A stretch of DNA of 64,000 nt, taken from positions 63,407,936-63,471,935 of the forward strand of contig CM059564.1 in assembly GCA_030386875.1 (NCBI GenBank), given 5' to 3'. Position 1 is the first letter of the stretch. Each line of letters begins with the position of its first letter. The notes below the pieces were generated by a model. It saw nothing but the letters and a program-made list of their open reading frames with translations. It ran no database searches and was not told the DNA's origin. The stretch comes from Morinoia aosen. Lineage: Eukaryota; Arthropoda; Malacostraca; Amphipoda; Talitridae. Below, one piece after another: positions 1 to 12,900 of this stretch. The translations under genes and the position numbers were made by a program.

Positions 1-14
1 CTTGACCAACGGAA

Positions 15-412
15 CTGGACGCCTTGTGAGGGTTGGAAGAATAGTGAAAGAAATTCTCAGTGAAAATTTGAAACAGCTTGGCGAAGCTTAAGATCTTGGA
101 CCCGATTTGGTCATTCAACATAACAACCACAAGCACACTGCAAAATCTCTTCAGAAATGGTTGGAAGACAATGAAAAAAATGTTTTGCAATATCAAGGCC
201 GAAGTTCAGATCAAAATCCTTTCGAAAATTTGCGGTAGATTCTCAAGAGAATGTCAATGCCACGAAACCCAAGAATTTGGAAGCATTGGAAGAAATCGTC
301 AAGGAGTGGTCCAATATTTCTTCCGTCGATGTTTGCGAGGACTTAGTAATGAATTACAGTAAGCATCTGGAGGCTGCTATTAAAAATAAAGGTATTGCAA
401 AAATTATCGAGA
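15..412 (+). pseudogene. Tc1/mariner-type transposase remnant
   Basis: This is the C-terminal half of a Tc1-family DDE transposase, readable only by switching frames. Recognisable blocks are KHTAKSLQKWLEDNEKNVLQ (around 130-190), then SSDQNPFENL (around 205-235), then in another frame ALEEIVKEWSN and a C-terminal block ending near AAIKNKGIAK. In the family these correspond to the QDNDPKHT motif with the second catalytic Asp, and to the DLNPIENLW motif with the third acidic residue. Here the Asp-containing motif reads QHNNHKHT, so the catalytic Asp is lost. Frameshifts and in-frame stops confirm a dead copy. The N-terminal half lies outside the window. One in-frame TAG sits just after ENLR, where a polar residue would fit, but decay prevents any conclusion about the code. 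Confidence 0.85.
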
Positions 413-3400
413 TGAGCTTGAATAAATTCATAATTATTTATTCATAATTTGCTTAGAATTTTATGCTTAAATACTTTGAATTTGCATTTTCTTTTAAAAA
501 ACATTCGAGAATTTTAGCTTAAGCATTAAAAGAAAAAAGTAGCCAATTCATGCTTATATTCAAATATATTCAAGAATAAAACAAGGGTACGAAATACTAG
601 GGTTGCATCAGTGCGTGTTCAGAAGAACAAGACGGGTGTGATCTCTATTTACTCGAGATCTTTTCAAATTTTTTACAACAAGAGTGTTATTAGAAAATGT
701 AACATGCAAGAGTGAGCAAGTGAACTAGTTGAACTATTTTGAATGATAATAAAGAATTATTTGCAAAGATAAAATATATATTAATAAATTTAATGGGTTA
801 ATTTGCAACAGATATACATTTACGCCTAGTCATTAGTGTAAAGAGCATTTCCTTGAAAATTACTTTTTTACTCTACTAGAAAAGCCATTAAAGTAATAGG
901 AACCTTGGAATATGATGCCAGTACAAATGATTCTTTCAAATACCAACCTACATTTGAGCTCTCTGATCTCTTCCAATTTTCCTTTCTGTATCCATGCATA
1001 AAACTCGGCGTGATAAAGACCTTTAACAAACAGTATCGTCTCACTGCGGCCATCAAGGTCATTTATCTAAAAATGGAAGGAAATTCCATGTCTCTTGCTG
1101 AAACAAATCCCAACCTCAGCTTTTCTTTCTTCAGATGCCTTCGTAGCGGAAAATTGGGCCGATGCCTTCTATTACCCACGAGAAAACTATTATGGAACGT
1201 TTGAAACGAGCATTGAATGTTGTTTTTATCCGATTATTGATGAAACTAGATGTTCAAGAGCCAAATTTATCCTCTATAGGATACATTTTTATTATATTCC
1301 TCTATATCGAGCGTACAATATTTGTAGTTTGAATGGTCAGAAATGTGGCGAGTTCTAAGGCTTTTCTTAAATATGCTGATTTCACTTGGTTCATTATTAA
1401 ATTATTGCAGAAATGACCGTCGTATTCCACTTTTTCATGTTAAACAACATTTCGGTCAGTTCAGCGCACGGTCAATGCAAGCGTTCCCAATGAAGTGATA
1501 TAAAATGCACTACTTTGAATAAAATACACTAGAATCAATGCAATGAATAAAATACACTAGAATATGTTTGCTATCGAATGCCCTGAAAGTCACCGACCTC
1601 AGACGGGCCCACAAGTAATTATAGTTTCAATATATCCATTGAACCATTTAAACAATTATTGTCTTGATATTCTGCTAGTGGAAAATTGATTGTTTAACGT
1701 ATTTTATTTAGATATATTTTCGAAAAGTTCGAAATGATGCATACTTCTCCTCATTAGCCGATAAAATTTACTTAAAATAGTGAAATTTTTCTAGTGTTAC
1801 GAATTTTTGTTGAACGACCAATCGCTATGAATTTTTTAAAGTTTTGAAAATAAAGTTTTAAACTTTCACTGATATCCCTACCTTTAGAAAATGTGATCGA
1901 AAATCTAATCGAGTACATCAGAATCAACCTATTGCTCGTAAAATAATCTTACGTGTGACACAATATTACACACACTAATGCACTTGTTCATATTGCACGA
2001 GGATACACTATTTTTCTGAGAGTGAAGCTCGCGTACAGTTCTCGAGCTACCAGAAATGGTGCGCTGGTAACATTGGCGCACAATTATGCGTACAATGCCT
2101 GGCCGTCCGTGAAATTCATTTCGACGAAGTGGTCAAAAATTCCATCAACTCATCACATAATGATTTCCAAGTGTTTAAACTTTGAAATTTGACTCAAAAG
2201 GATACTGAGAAGTATTATTTAGTATAATATAACTCGTTAAAATTATTTTATATTCAGCTAAAAAATTGTGTGAGAGAACTAGTATAAATATATCCGGCGA
2301 TACTCAGAGAGAATCCTCAGGCGATTTTCGAGAAGAGGTGTTAGAAAGGAAGAAAAATGGATTGAAAGGAGAAAATATCTAAATCTATCTAAAGGAAGAA
2401 AATAGTAAAATAGATTCTCAAGGTTCCAGATCAACCGTTAAGACTGAAAGTAATTACTGAAGCTCAAGTAGTTTTTTTCACAACGCAATTCTATCACTAT
2501 GATCTCGCTGAGATACGAAAAAATTCGTTACAATTGGAGTTAGATTGACCGATAACGTCGCTACAAAATGGGTTTCACTCAGCAACACATTTCATAAAAT
2601 GTTAGATAATGTTCAGTTGAGTAAAACAAAAGTAGCCAAGGAACTGTCATAAACTGCATCAATTTTAATAATTTTTTTGGGGGAAAAGATTTCTATTTGA
2701 AAAATTAAATGTTAGGCAATGTCTTCTGATCATAACACATATCCCGAGAACCCAAACCTTTGTGAACCTTGATTGTAATCCTAATTTAATGTTAACTTAA
2801 GAAATGATTTTCAGCGTTTTGGGGAATTTTTTATTGTCACCAAAACAGTATATCATTGTTTAAACATTTAGCATGAGGAGAAATGAGAGCCAAAGACCAT
2901 AACTTTTCTAAAAGTTTCGCACTTTCAAATATTTTCTTTTGTGGACACGTTTTTGCTTGTTTTTCAAATATATAATAAAATTTATCACGGGATTGTGATG
3001 AAGTAACACAGGCCAATTTTTTTGTCCTAAACAGTTAAAAAGAACACGGTTAAACTAAATGTCTACGGTTAAATAGCCAGGTACAAAAAAACTGACTTCA
3101 TTGACAGAAAAATATCACAACGAACACATAATTACGAAAAAGTGTTGGCCTTGTCGTTCATGACTTTTAGTGGACTGCTTTTTTCGAGTGCGTGTGGTTC
3201 TATTTTCCGGTAAATTGAACTCAAAACAATGCCGAGGTAAGTTTTGAGCATGAATGCTAAAAATTTGAATGATAAAGAAATTTTTTACAGGATTATAAAC
3301 AGATAAACATATTTAACAAAAGCTGCTCTCAGTTGCATTAGTGCGAGAGATTAGCGATGACTCGGGAAGGTCATTTCTCTTCCAAATAACCTTAGGCAAC

Positions 3401-4265
3401 TTTTTCGTGGAGAGTTATTGTGATGTAAAATCTATAACTAAACATTGTTTAGCTAGTCATATCATAGTCAACAACATTATGTTTTTGAAATTACGATAGA
3501 TGTTATTGAACCTCATGGAGCATCCATTCGGGTTACTGCATTTACAACACAATGTAAAAATTTAAAGACTGAATTAAAAACAAAAATTTTAAACAAATTC
3601 TTTAGAAGAACACACTTCCAGCCTTCTTTTGTGACCATGAACTGGGGAACACTTATTGCCGCTTTGGGCTACGATATGTATGGATTTTTTTGCATTTTGT
3701 AGCTACAATTTCGACGTTAAAACGCATATATGAAATGCTATTTCTAAATTTTTCACTCCTTGCGTTACGCTCAAAATAAGCCTTTTTTTATTGCTCATAT
3801 TAATTTAAAAATTCTTCTTGGGAAAACAACAGAACAAGTCAGTCGACAGCACGTAGTCGGAGGCACAAAACCGAACAGAAGTAAGACACGGCCGCATTTC
3901 AGACGGTCCGAGTGTTGACGTCCGCTGCATTTGCGCAAAAAACCCTTAACTAATTTGCGTAAAAAGCGAGGTAAATCAGTACCCAATGGCTGTTAAATGA
4001 TGTAAGGAATTTTTCAGAGGCGGGTAATGGATTTAGTTTTTGCGCAGAGGTGCGCATCGGTGGCAGTGTGGCCGCGCCGCCTCGCTGCGCCGCCTAATTG
4101 CTTCTGAAGACGCGTGAAAACTTCCATTAAATCTGACGCACTTTTGCGCCCGGCGTGCCGCGACGGCCAGCTCGCCTCAGCGTACAGGTGAGGGATAGGA
4201 TACCGAAATTTTGGTGTTTTACAGGTATTGCAGGCCTATGAAATGTTTCTGTATCTGTCAAACTT
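413..4265. other. AT-rich DNA without a supportable gene
   Basis: I see no gene here under either the standard or the TGA-only code. A short plus-strand frame (about 1095-1370) reads fairly protein-like but has no recognised family and no clear start. A GC-rich patch with many CpG dinucleotides lies at about 4030-4190, immediately before the minisatellites. Confidence 0.5.
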
Positions 4266-4613
4266 GCGACCTCAGCATCTGACGACCTCAGCATCTGACG
4301 ACCTCAGCATCTGACGACCTCAGCATCTGACGACCTCAGCATCTGGCGACCTCAGCATCTGACGACCTCAGCGTCTGACGACCTCAGCATCTGGCGAGCT
4401 CAGCATCTGACGACCTCAGCATCTGACGACCTCAGCATCTGACGACCTCAGCATCTGACGACCTCAGCGTCTGACGACCTCAGCATCTGACGACCTCAGC
4501 ATCTGACGACCTCAGCATCTGACGACCTCAGCATCTGACGACCTCAGCGTCTGACGACCTCAGCATCTGACGACCTCAGCATCTGACGACCTCAGCATCT
4601 GACGACCTCAGCC
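4266..4613. repeat. 16-bp minisatellite, about 22 copies
   Basis: Head-to-tail copies of a 16-bp unit, gacgacctcagcatct. The only variants are a few point changes such as gcgtct for gcatct and gcgagc for gacgac. There are no spacers between units. The array ends at cctttgataacctag and is followed within about 30 bp by a different minisatellite. Confidence 0.97.
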
Positions 4614-4640
4614 TTTGATAACCTAGTAATTTGTTCATGA

Positions 4641-5085
4641 AGACCCGCACATCCACCCGCCCTACACATCCACCCGCCCCACACATCCACCCGCCCTACA
4701 CATCCACCCGCCCTACACATCCACCCGGCCCATACATCAACCCGCCCCACACACATCTACCAGCCCCACACATCTACCAGCCCCACACATCTACCAGCCC
4801 CACACATCCACCCTCCCCACACATCCACCAGCCCCACACACCCACCTGCTCCACACATCCATCAGCCCAACACACCCACCATCCCCACACATCCACCCGC
4901 CCCACACATCCACCAGCCCCGCATATCTACCAGCCCCACACATCCACCCTCCCCACACATCCACCAGCCCCACACATCCACCTGCTCCACACATCCACCA
5001 GCCCAACACACCCACCACCCCCACACATCCACCAGCCCAACACACCCGCCAGCCCCACACCCCTCCCTCACACCCGCCGTTTGGC
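4641..5085. repeat. 17-bp C-rich minisatellite, about 26 copies
   Basis: Tandem units of the type acatccaccmgccccac, 17 bp, strongly C-rich on the plus strand. Because 17 is not a multiple of three, the translated frame cycles through Thr/His/Pro-rich peptides. Open frames on both strands come from the repeat lacking stops and are not evidence of a protein. Several units vary between acc and agc and between ccctac and ccccac. Confidence 0.95.
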
Positions 5086-6479
5086 GTCGTTCGGCGCACC
5101 AACACCCAGTCAGGTAAGCTGCCATTATCTACTCAATGATTGTGCTTTTCAATTGCGAAGGACAACTGGCGCTTGTAATTTCCGTCGCACGTCTCGTGAA
5201 AACCTCCTCGCTCTCAAGTGACCGCAAAGGATGCCTCCCTTAGTGTCAACTTGTTAGGCTGCACAATAGATCATCCCAGTCGGTGGTCTTTAAGTGGAAA
5301 ACCTCAAAGAGCTCTGCCAGGCAAGCGAGCAGTGTGTTCTGAGGCTTACTCACACAATACATCATCTCGACCAGCGGGCCAGTCGAGAGCCGTGTCTCAG
5401 AGCCGTGTACTCCCTGAATCGTATCGTGCTACGTTGGTTGTTTGTTTGCCAGCTTTTTTAGGTGTTTCCTCTCACTTTTTGTGTGTTTGTTTGCTTACTT
5501 GTTTGTGTGTGCGTTTCCTCGTATTCATATTACTCTCGTATTCGTATTATATTATTATTCATGTTATTCTCGTATTCGTATTATTTGTTTCCTCGTGTTT
5601 TCTCTTTTCTTTGCTTGCTCGTTTATTTGTTTGCCTGTTTTCTATCATTCTTGCTTGCTTATTTATTTGCATGTTTCCTTGCATTCTTCCTCGCTTGTTT
5701 GCTCACTGGAATCCTTCCTCTCGTGTTGGTTGGCTGCTAGCTCCCCTGAAAATGTTGAAGACATGCTAAAAATAAATTGCAGGGTCGACTATAGGTTTCT
5801 ATTCCAGTTTGAAAGTAGTATAGTATGGGGAATGTAAATCCGCGATGGGTGAATCAGCAGAGTATAGGCCACATACCATAAACGTATTTTTCATTCAGAA
5901 AATTGTTTTGCCGAAACTACAGTCTCATCATCAAAGTGTCATGAATTAGTGAACATACAGCGTATAGAAATCTGCACAAGCTTCTCACTTTTTTAAAATA
6001 TTTCAAGTTCATAATACAGAATCAATAAAACATGAAGTTTTTCAAAGCACTGCAATTCCTTATCATTAACAGATTGCGTTTTAGGTTGGATTTCGAATAC
6101 CAAGAGAGGATTTCAGTATTTTTCCCGTAATTTTAGAAGCATTGGACGTTGTTTCTTGAATGATATTTTTTCGTTTTGAATTCTGAAGTGGTCCCAGTCT
6201 CTTTTCAGACAAATTTTACAGAGAAAATAAAATGCCCAAATTTTTTTGGGGCATAGTTGTAAGGGGATTTAAAAACCGTTGGTCAGCAGGAAGGGTTTTC
6301 TACGGTTGGACGAGACGATCAGACTTATTGCTCTTTAACATGAAGGTTTGTTTCAGGGCTCCCTCTTGTTATATTTTCAACCAAGTTTTATTTTTCATAT
6401 CTTCCACTAATTTTTCAATCGTACAATTTTATTTTCGATAAAGGATCCTCTGAATAATTCTGCAAAGTTCAAGTAGCAA
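5086..6479. other. Pyrimidine-rich low-complexity DNA, no gene
   Basis: From about 5436 to 5720 the plus strand is a run of T-rich words (tttgtttgc, cttgctcg, attcgtatt). Overlapping open frames here are composed of Phe, Leu, Cys and Val and look compositional. I see no conserved protein or splice structure. Confidence 0.5.
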
Positions 6480-6960
6480 AAGTAGCGCTTATCATGCGCC
6501 AGTAGAGCTGAAAACACGCGTCTCAGACTTGCGATGCCACGATGTGCACCTGACTTTCAGTCTAGGAAACCCGCCCTGACGAGCTTATCTTCCATCACTG
6601 GGAGGGTAAACTCAGCCAGGCTGGTGAAACAAGCGCGCTACAGCCTCGTGACTACCATGAGAATGCTTTTCAAATGAGTCCCCATGAAAGGGCAGCACGC
6701 AGTACAGTTCCCGGGAGGTTTGGTAACAGATAGGGAACCCCACGCTGGGCAGGGTGCCGGTAATGGTCATTGTTAGCATATTGGTCTGAACTCCTCCGTG
6801 TTGTCAAGATTTTATCACCGGCTCCACCCGTGACGCCTGGAGGTCCCACCCACCGCGCATCGGGACCATGAGGGCCGCATGCCTCACAGCGTCACCTACC
6901 GTCTTCAACACGAGCTTTGCGTGCGCTCTTTTTGCGACGTCGTCGACTAAGATTTTGTTC
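6480..6960. other. GC-rich island of unknown nature
   Basis: About 480 bp with clearly higher GC and CpG content than the AT-rich flanks, beginning near agtagcgcttatcatg and fading after gcgacgtcgtcgac. I could not read a convincing protein in any frame and found no terminal repeats. It may be a fragment of a mobile element or an RNA gene; I cannot tell which. Confidence 0.4.
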
Positions 6961-8882
6961 AAAAGGATTTGAAGAAGCTTTCCGAACTTTAGGTATGGAC
7001 TGTTAAATAAATTATTCTATTTCAAGACTTTTTTGTCTAGCTGCTCACTTGTTCAAACGATGTGTTAGACACATTATTTAAAATGACCAGTTATGTTGAA
7101 ATGAGATGTGATAAATTCACTACTACTTTTAGCTTGCCGTCTTTAAGAAAATTTTCGCCAAAAAAATAAAATACAATGAGTACCTGTGAATGTCTATTAC
7201 CAATGAAATATGAGCAACACAATTTTTGACGCAGTTTCGCTAATTGCAACACTATTTCCATTGTCCGTTTTGTTGATACAAGAGCAGAGAAACCCAGTTT
7301 TCAGCGACATTATTTATTTCAATAAAATTTGCCCTCTGTGAGTCTTTTCACAAGTGTGTTGAATATTAATGTGATGATATGAATTTGTATCCATCTTGGC
7401 TTTTGGACATGGCCAGCAAATGCATGAACCAATACATAGCATGGCAGCGTAGCGACCTCAACACTAGTACTTTCTTTTGTAAACTTGCCGTGAATTATTA
7501 AATATTTTGCTGCAACCTATCATGCTCTAAATGCATAATGGTGTTTCGGTCATTATTCACTAAAAATAAAAAGCTTAACGAATGTTTCATGCTGTGGAAA
7601 GTTTAGCTTTCTTAAAAATTCCATCATGAAGGCTGAAAAAAAACATACTAGTTTTGATAAATAAATAAATAAATTTTCTCTAGAGTTTTCGGAAATTGCA
7701 TTGCCCGTCTTCAACAGGAACTATGAAAAAAAAGCAATAAGTTATCATTAAACTGAAAAGTGTTTAAGCGTATGGTAAAATTTGAAAGAGAGCGAAAATA
7801 CAGTAGTGGATGGAAGGCAGTGCCAACAAAACTAAAACTACCTAAAAGTACAGACTATGAAGGAAATCCGCCCTATGACGAATGAAAGCACACAAATATT
7901 GACTAGATAAAGTAGGCATCATATCGGCATGATGTTCTAAATAAATTCAGCGTTTTTAAATTGGTATTCATGTTTTAAAATTAATGCGTAGTTTTAAAAT
8001 AGGTTTGTTTCTTTAAAGTCGGTAATGCGTATTAAAATCTTTTGCAGCGCTGAGTTAATTGGCTGGGCAACTGACCGCTAAAATCAAAGCCCATTCCATA
8101 ATGTCGGGGACAAGGTGATGCGTTTTCACTGTTCAGATCCATTAATGTTCCAAAATTATCTCAGTGCCCACCAGTACATTTCTTTCTAGCATGGAAGTGA
8201 AATAATTAGCCTTTCATTATGCTGTTCTGTTATAAAAATATCCCGCAGAACGAAAGTTCTTTTTTTTCCATAAGTCTGTGCAGCAACATTCACTGGTCTC
8301 GGGCAGCTGCCTTGGGAATCTGTTCATTCTCTTCAAAATTTATGTTCCCTTGTTGGTCATGGGCCATATTTCCTTCATAGTCTATACTTTTATGTAATTT
8401 TAGTTTTGGCATTCCTGTATTTTATCCAGCTAATTTTTCATTTTCGTCGAATTGCATTACCTGTTTATGAACAGATAAATTGCAGTAATTGCTATTTCTT
8501 TTACATTTCTCATCGATTATTTTGCTCGAAAGCTCTAGAGACGGAGTTCGTAAAAGAATTCGAGGGTAGTATTTTTTCACTACTTCCATTTTGTGTTTTC
8601 AAATAAAACCTTGTTTTATTTTTCAGCGTATTTCTTATCAAATGTTACTCCCCCGCTCAATTTGAGTTATTCAGGAATGCGTTGTTGTTAGAAATCTAAA
8701 TGAAATAGATTGATTTCTGGGAAATCTCACTTTTAGGATAAAAAGGAAAACCAACGTGGCTAAGAATATCAAAATAAAAAACAGACGTTTCGTAATAGAA
8801 ATCTACGTTAGAAATTTATGTTTTGAACTTCACTGCATTGACTACCATAATGCAATTATTGTAATGTGCTACAGAAGCACAG
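6961..8882. other. AT-rich DNA, nothing recognised
   Basis: No protein-like frame, tandem repeat or element terminus was found. Confidence 0.5.
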
Positions 8883-9265
8883 CCCTCTCAGGGAGATACA
8901 ACTATTGTATATATGGGAATTTGCAATTCCAGGGGGAAAATGTGAGGTCCCAAGCTAATAGTTAGGTAGGCCTTCTTTCTGTTGAAATAAAATTGTTTTT
9001 GCTTTGTTATAAAGGACCATCTTTTTTCGGTTCACTGCTACCCAGTTTTTCAACAACTCTGACTTTCTTCAACTTATATATTGTTTCCTAACCTTCATTC
9101 TTAACTTCCTGTTTCTATGTGCGGGAGATCTTATGGGGGGAACACACTTTGTGCATAGATTCCACGTTCCCTAACTCCATACTACATACTAAATGGTGCC
9201 TTCATCCTTCATCTCTTTGACATTTTTGCGGTGGTTAGGGAGGCTGAAACTACATTATAATTAAT
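8883..9265 (+). mobile_element. SINE-like element, copy A
   Basis: Member of a roughly 360-bp dispersed family with at least six copies in this window. The head contains atacaactattgtat, a perfect 6-bp inverted repeat around cta. The body contains a pyrimidine-rich stretch with ttttatcttgttt, and the end reads ggttagggaggct followed by an AT-rich tail. No clear target-site duplication is visible for this copy. I see no convincing Pol III A or B box, so the origin of the head is unknown. Confidence 0.75.
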
Positions 9266-9279
9266 CAAACAGACACTTT

Positions 9280-9380
9280 CTTCATCAACTTTTATCTTGT
9301 TTAATGAACTACCTTCTCAACTTATTTTTTCGGTGCAATTTGTGCATTTGTGCACCTTCGTTGCGGATAGGGAGGCAATC
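9280..9380 (+). repeat. Truncated SINE-like fragment
   Basis: About 100 bp repeating the distal part of the SINE-like family: cttttatcttgtttaatgaac, then tgtgcaccttcgttgcgg, then atagggagg. It lies directly downstream of copy A and lacks the head. Confidence 0.55.
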
Positions 9381-12300
9381 AGATCGATCAAACTAAGGCA
9401 CAGCCGTACATTGTTATATCATTGCACAGTCATGGCTTGTACTCTAATGAAATTTAGTACCATTGCTGTGTCATTGTAGGCAACTCATGCATTGTACCGT
9501 CCTAGCTTGGGTCCACATTTCCTAACCTTAGCACAACCATTGCATTTGCACTTCCTCCTATCTACTATTGTATAACTGCAGCCCTTCTTTTCTAGAAATA
9601 GAATCAAACACCATAGCACCACCATTAGATTTCAATTGGTGGACTATTATTTTATACTCAGTACTGGTACCGTTCACAGCTATAACCCCAAAAATATCGC
9701 TATCATTTCCAATCTCGTGTTCAATTAGCTTCGATTTTTGCCTCTGACGTAATGAAGTCAGTTAACTTCTATACCCCTGGAACACACCCTGCGTAGCTTA
9801 CTTATGTTTCATCCCTACAAGTTAATTTTCTTTCATTTTACGATAGCGTCATTGCATTCAATATATTAATCACACTAATCACCTGTCGACTGCATCATCA
9901 GGTTCCACATCAGGTGTCTGCTGCATCATCAACTGAAATAATAATTCTTGTATGTCTCTTTGAAGCTTGTGTCCAGCTACTTTGGGCTTCAATGAAAACA
10001 TAATACATTTTCAGTCAAAAGCCTTCGTCGACGTGTGTTTGTAGAATCACAAGCTGGTGCTGTTCAGTATGCGTTTAATGCTATGGTAACAGAATGTGCG
10101 TCAGAAAATAATTCCAACACAAATAGAACGGGCTCATTTATGTGCATATCGATCATTCGAACGGCTGTTGTGCTCACTCATAATTTTTCCCTCCTAAGCA
10201 GGGTTACAGCTTCAGTTTGATGACAACCTCAATCTAAACTCTAGTTGGAGCATTTAGTCAGAGTCGGTAGGTGGATTCGGATACCTTCTTTAGGTTACTT
10301 TTCTTTGTCTGTTTCGTGGAGGAAATGCTTCTCTCTAGATATATTGCGCTGCCCTTCTGCCCCGCGGCTGGTCTGATGAGCACCAAACCCTTTAGTTAGA
10401 TAGCACAGCTCAGTCTGTTTATTTCATTGCGCTTGTTAATAATTTTGTGATCATGTAGAATTTGTTTTTCTTTTTATTATATGTCATAATTTTCCATGAA
10501 TATTTATCTTTTATTGTTCAAACTGTTAGTAAAAACAGTAACAGTCAGTAAAAATAAGCGTCCTACGCACAATTAAGATTTACGACCTAAGGGCAAGATT
10601 TCTGCCATGACAGTCAGCTCACAAAACGGAATAAACTATTATTATTTCCTAAGAAAAAAGGCTCAGCGCTGAGTTCATTAATTCAACGTTGAAATTTCCA
10701 GCTCAGATTTGGACGCAGAAAAGAGAACCTTATCCTGAGTAATGAAACATTCCTGATTTTTCTCAAAATTTTCAATGTTATATGACATCTTATACGACAT
10801 CTTGATCTTATTCGACAAGTAATGTCGTATAAGAATATTACACGTCGTGCGACGTCATATACAAGAGCCTGTGCTACTCGCTTACGCAGCGACGACTTGT
10901 GATTAACCAATAATGAGATTCGTTTTGGTCGTCCACACGCTTAAAGGATCTCCATTTTGAAGATTCCAAGAGTATACCCCAGAAATCCGATCTACTGCGT
11001 GAAGTAAGAGTAAAAGGAGTGAAACTGCAGGGTGCAGAGCCCCATCCTACGAGAATGATGCTGCTGGCTGTGCTCGTCAGCAGCAATCAACGAGTTCTTA
11101 CAGCTCCAATATGGAGCTCTGAAGCACAGCGCCATAAAGACCTAATGAGATCTCAAGGTCCTTTCATAGAGAGCATATCAAACATATAAAAATGCTATAA
11201 AACCAATACAGTTCCGGGACGAGAGGGCAATTTCAAGAATTGGGAGACTTCGGGCAAACTCTCGGTGCTTATAACAAGTTTCCAGGGGGACCAGCACACG
11301 GGCGCTGCTGCCGACCAGAAAGGTTGCGTTCTTTTTCAAACGCTGAATTCTAGCTCGCAAGGCGCTACAAATTAAGTTGAAATGAAGAAAATTCTGATTG
11401 AAGCATGCTATGTAGCTCTTTCTGGATTTGGGACGAAGGAAAAACTTTGAGTTTAATTAGGGCAGTGCGGTACGATCGAAGGGTGAGACTGGTGGACATT
11501 GTCCATCAGCCGCGCTGCTCGAACAGTCAATGAAACTATTGCGTCAAAGTGTTGCTGGTTATTGAAATCCATGAATAATTTTAGAATGGGCTAAAAGGAT
11601 TTGTCGAGGTAGGATTCCGTTATACGGAAACAACGCATCTTGCGCTGTCTTGGTGCTGGTCGAGTTCTTCATCTTTAGTATGATGGCTTTAGCAGTTAGG
11701 CTTTAGTCAAGCTGACGTTTTACATCTTTCCATGACAGTCATAATGAATTTTTAGGGGTAAAGTTCAACAGCCAGCGTAAGTAAAGCAAAGTTGCCCCAG
11801 GACGGAATTATTGAATCTAATTCGTAAAGAAAGTTTGCTTAAACAGAACATAAGCGTTGAACATTGACGCAAAAAACCATACCTAAAATCGTCATATTTC
11901 TCATTCATTCTAGACGTTTCTAATTACAGGTCCACTAATATCGGAATTTTGAGTCACTGAAACTATGTTTAAAATATTTGATAGGTGAAAATAATTTAGA
12001 TAATTTTTTCATGGTGTTCTTGCAAGTGTCCCTATATAGGCATTCTGCCGTAAACGCTATACAAATATACGACTTCTGTGAAGGCTGGCTCTAGTGAGAT
12101 GAAACATATTAACGGATGGTAATTAATACAGTTCAGTTTTCTGGACTATTTTTGCTTCTTTATACACCTCTTAAAAGCATAATTGAGCCCAATGGCCCAC
12201 GTTACATACAGAGTGTGTGACATCTTTGCCGCAACGCTTCCTCAGTCACGCTGACGGCAGGGCTGGGCTACATTGCTTGCTTGCTTCACTGGGACCATCG

Positions 12301-12390
12301 TGCAATGAGTGTTTTCTCGTTGTCATTACAGGAAGTGATCGATGCTTTAGTGATGTCCTCGCAGCAAGCCTTTCCGTGTCGTAGTTGCAG
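9381..12390. other. AT-rich DNA without a supportable gene
   Basis: No recognisable gene. It contains a perfect 13-bp inverted repeat, listed separately, and from about 12200 diverged precursors of the downstream 30-bp minisatellite. Confidence 0.5.
10788..10834. repeat. Perfect 13-bp inverted repeat
   Basis: tcttatacgacat at 10788-10800 is matched by its exact reverse complement atgtcgtataaga at 10822-10834, leaving a 21-nt loop. Further related words (tatgacatc, acgtcgtgcgacgtcatat) flank it, so the area is a nest of short palindromes. Its function is unknown. Confidence 0.8.
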
Positions 12391-12900
12391 GAGATGTTTG
12401 CTTACGCGCTGTCGTTGCAGGAAGTGTTTGCTTTTGCGCTGTCGTTGCAGGAAGTGTTTGCTTTTGCGCTGTCGTTGCAGGAAGTGTTTGCTTTTGCGCT
12501 GTCGTTGCAGGAAGTGTTTGCTTACGCGCTGTCGTTGCAGGAAGTGTTTGCTTTTGCGCTGTCGTTGCAGGAAGTGTTTGCTTTTGCGCTGTCGTTGCAG
12601 GAAGTGTTTGCTTTTGCGCTGTCGTTGCAGGAAGTGTTTGCTTTTGCGCTGTCGTTGCAGGAAGTGTTTGCTTTTGCGCTGTCGTTGCAGGAAGTGTTTG
12701 CTTTTGCGCTGTCGTTGCAGGAAGTGTTTGCTTTTGCGCTGTCGTTGCAGGAAGTGTTTGCTTTTGCGCTGTCGTTGCAGGAAGTGTTTGCTTTTGCGCT
12801 GTCGTTGCAGGAAGTGTTTGCTTTTGCGCTGTCGTTGCAGGAAGTGTTTGCTTTTGCGCTGTCGTTGCAGGAAGTGTTTGCTTTTGCTCCACCGTTGCAG
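12391..12900. repeat. 30-bp minisatellite, 17 near-identical copies
   Basis: Seventeen head-to-tail copies of a 30-bp unit starting gaagtgtttgcttttgcgct and ending gtcgttgcag. Variation is nearly limited to ttttgcg versus ttacgcg. Recognisably diverged copies extend on both sides, from about 12280 to about 13260, so a homogenised core sits inside an older, decayed array. Because 30 is divisible by three and the unit lacks stops in several frames, open frames exist on both strands; none has features of a real protein. Confidence 0.95.

Noticed and set aside
4266-4613. CRISPR-like array
   Set aside because: Units are directly adjacent without unique spacers and the DNA is eukaryotic; the same applies to the 17-, 30- and 34-bp arrays.
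4631-5221. 196-aa Thr/His/Pro-rich ORF
   Set aside because: Translation of the 17-bp minisatellite; composition only.
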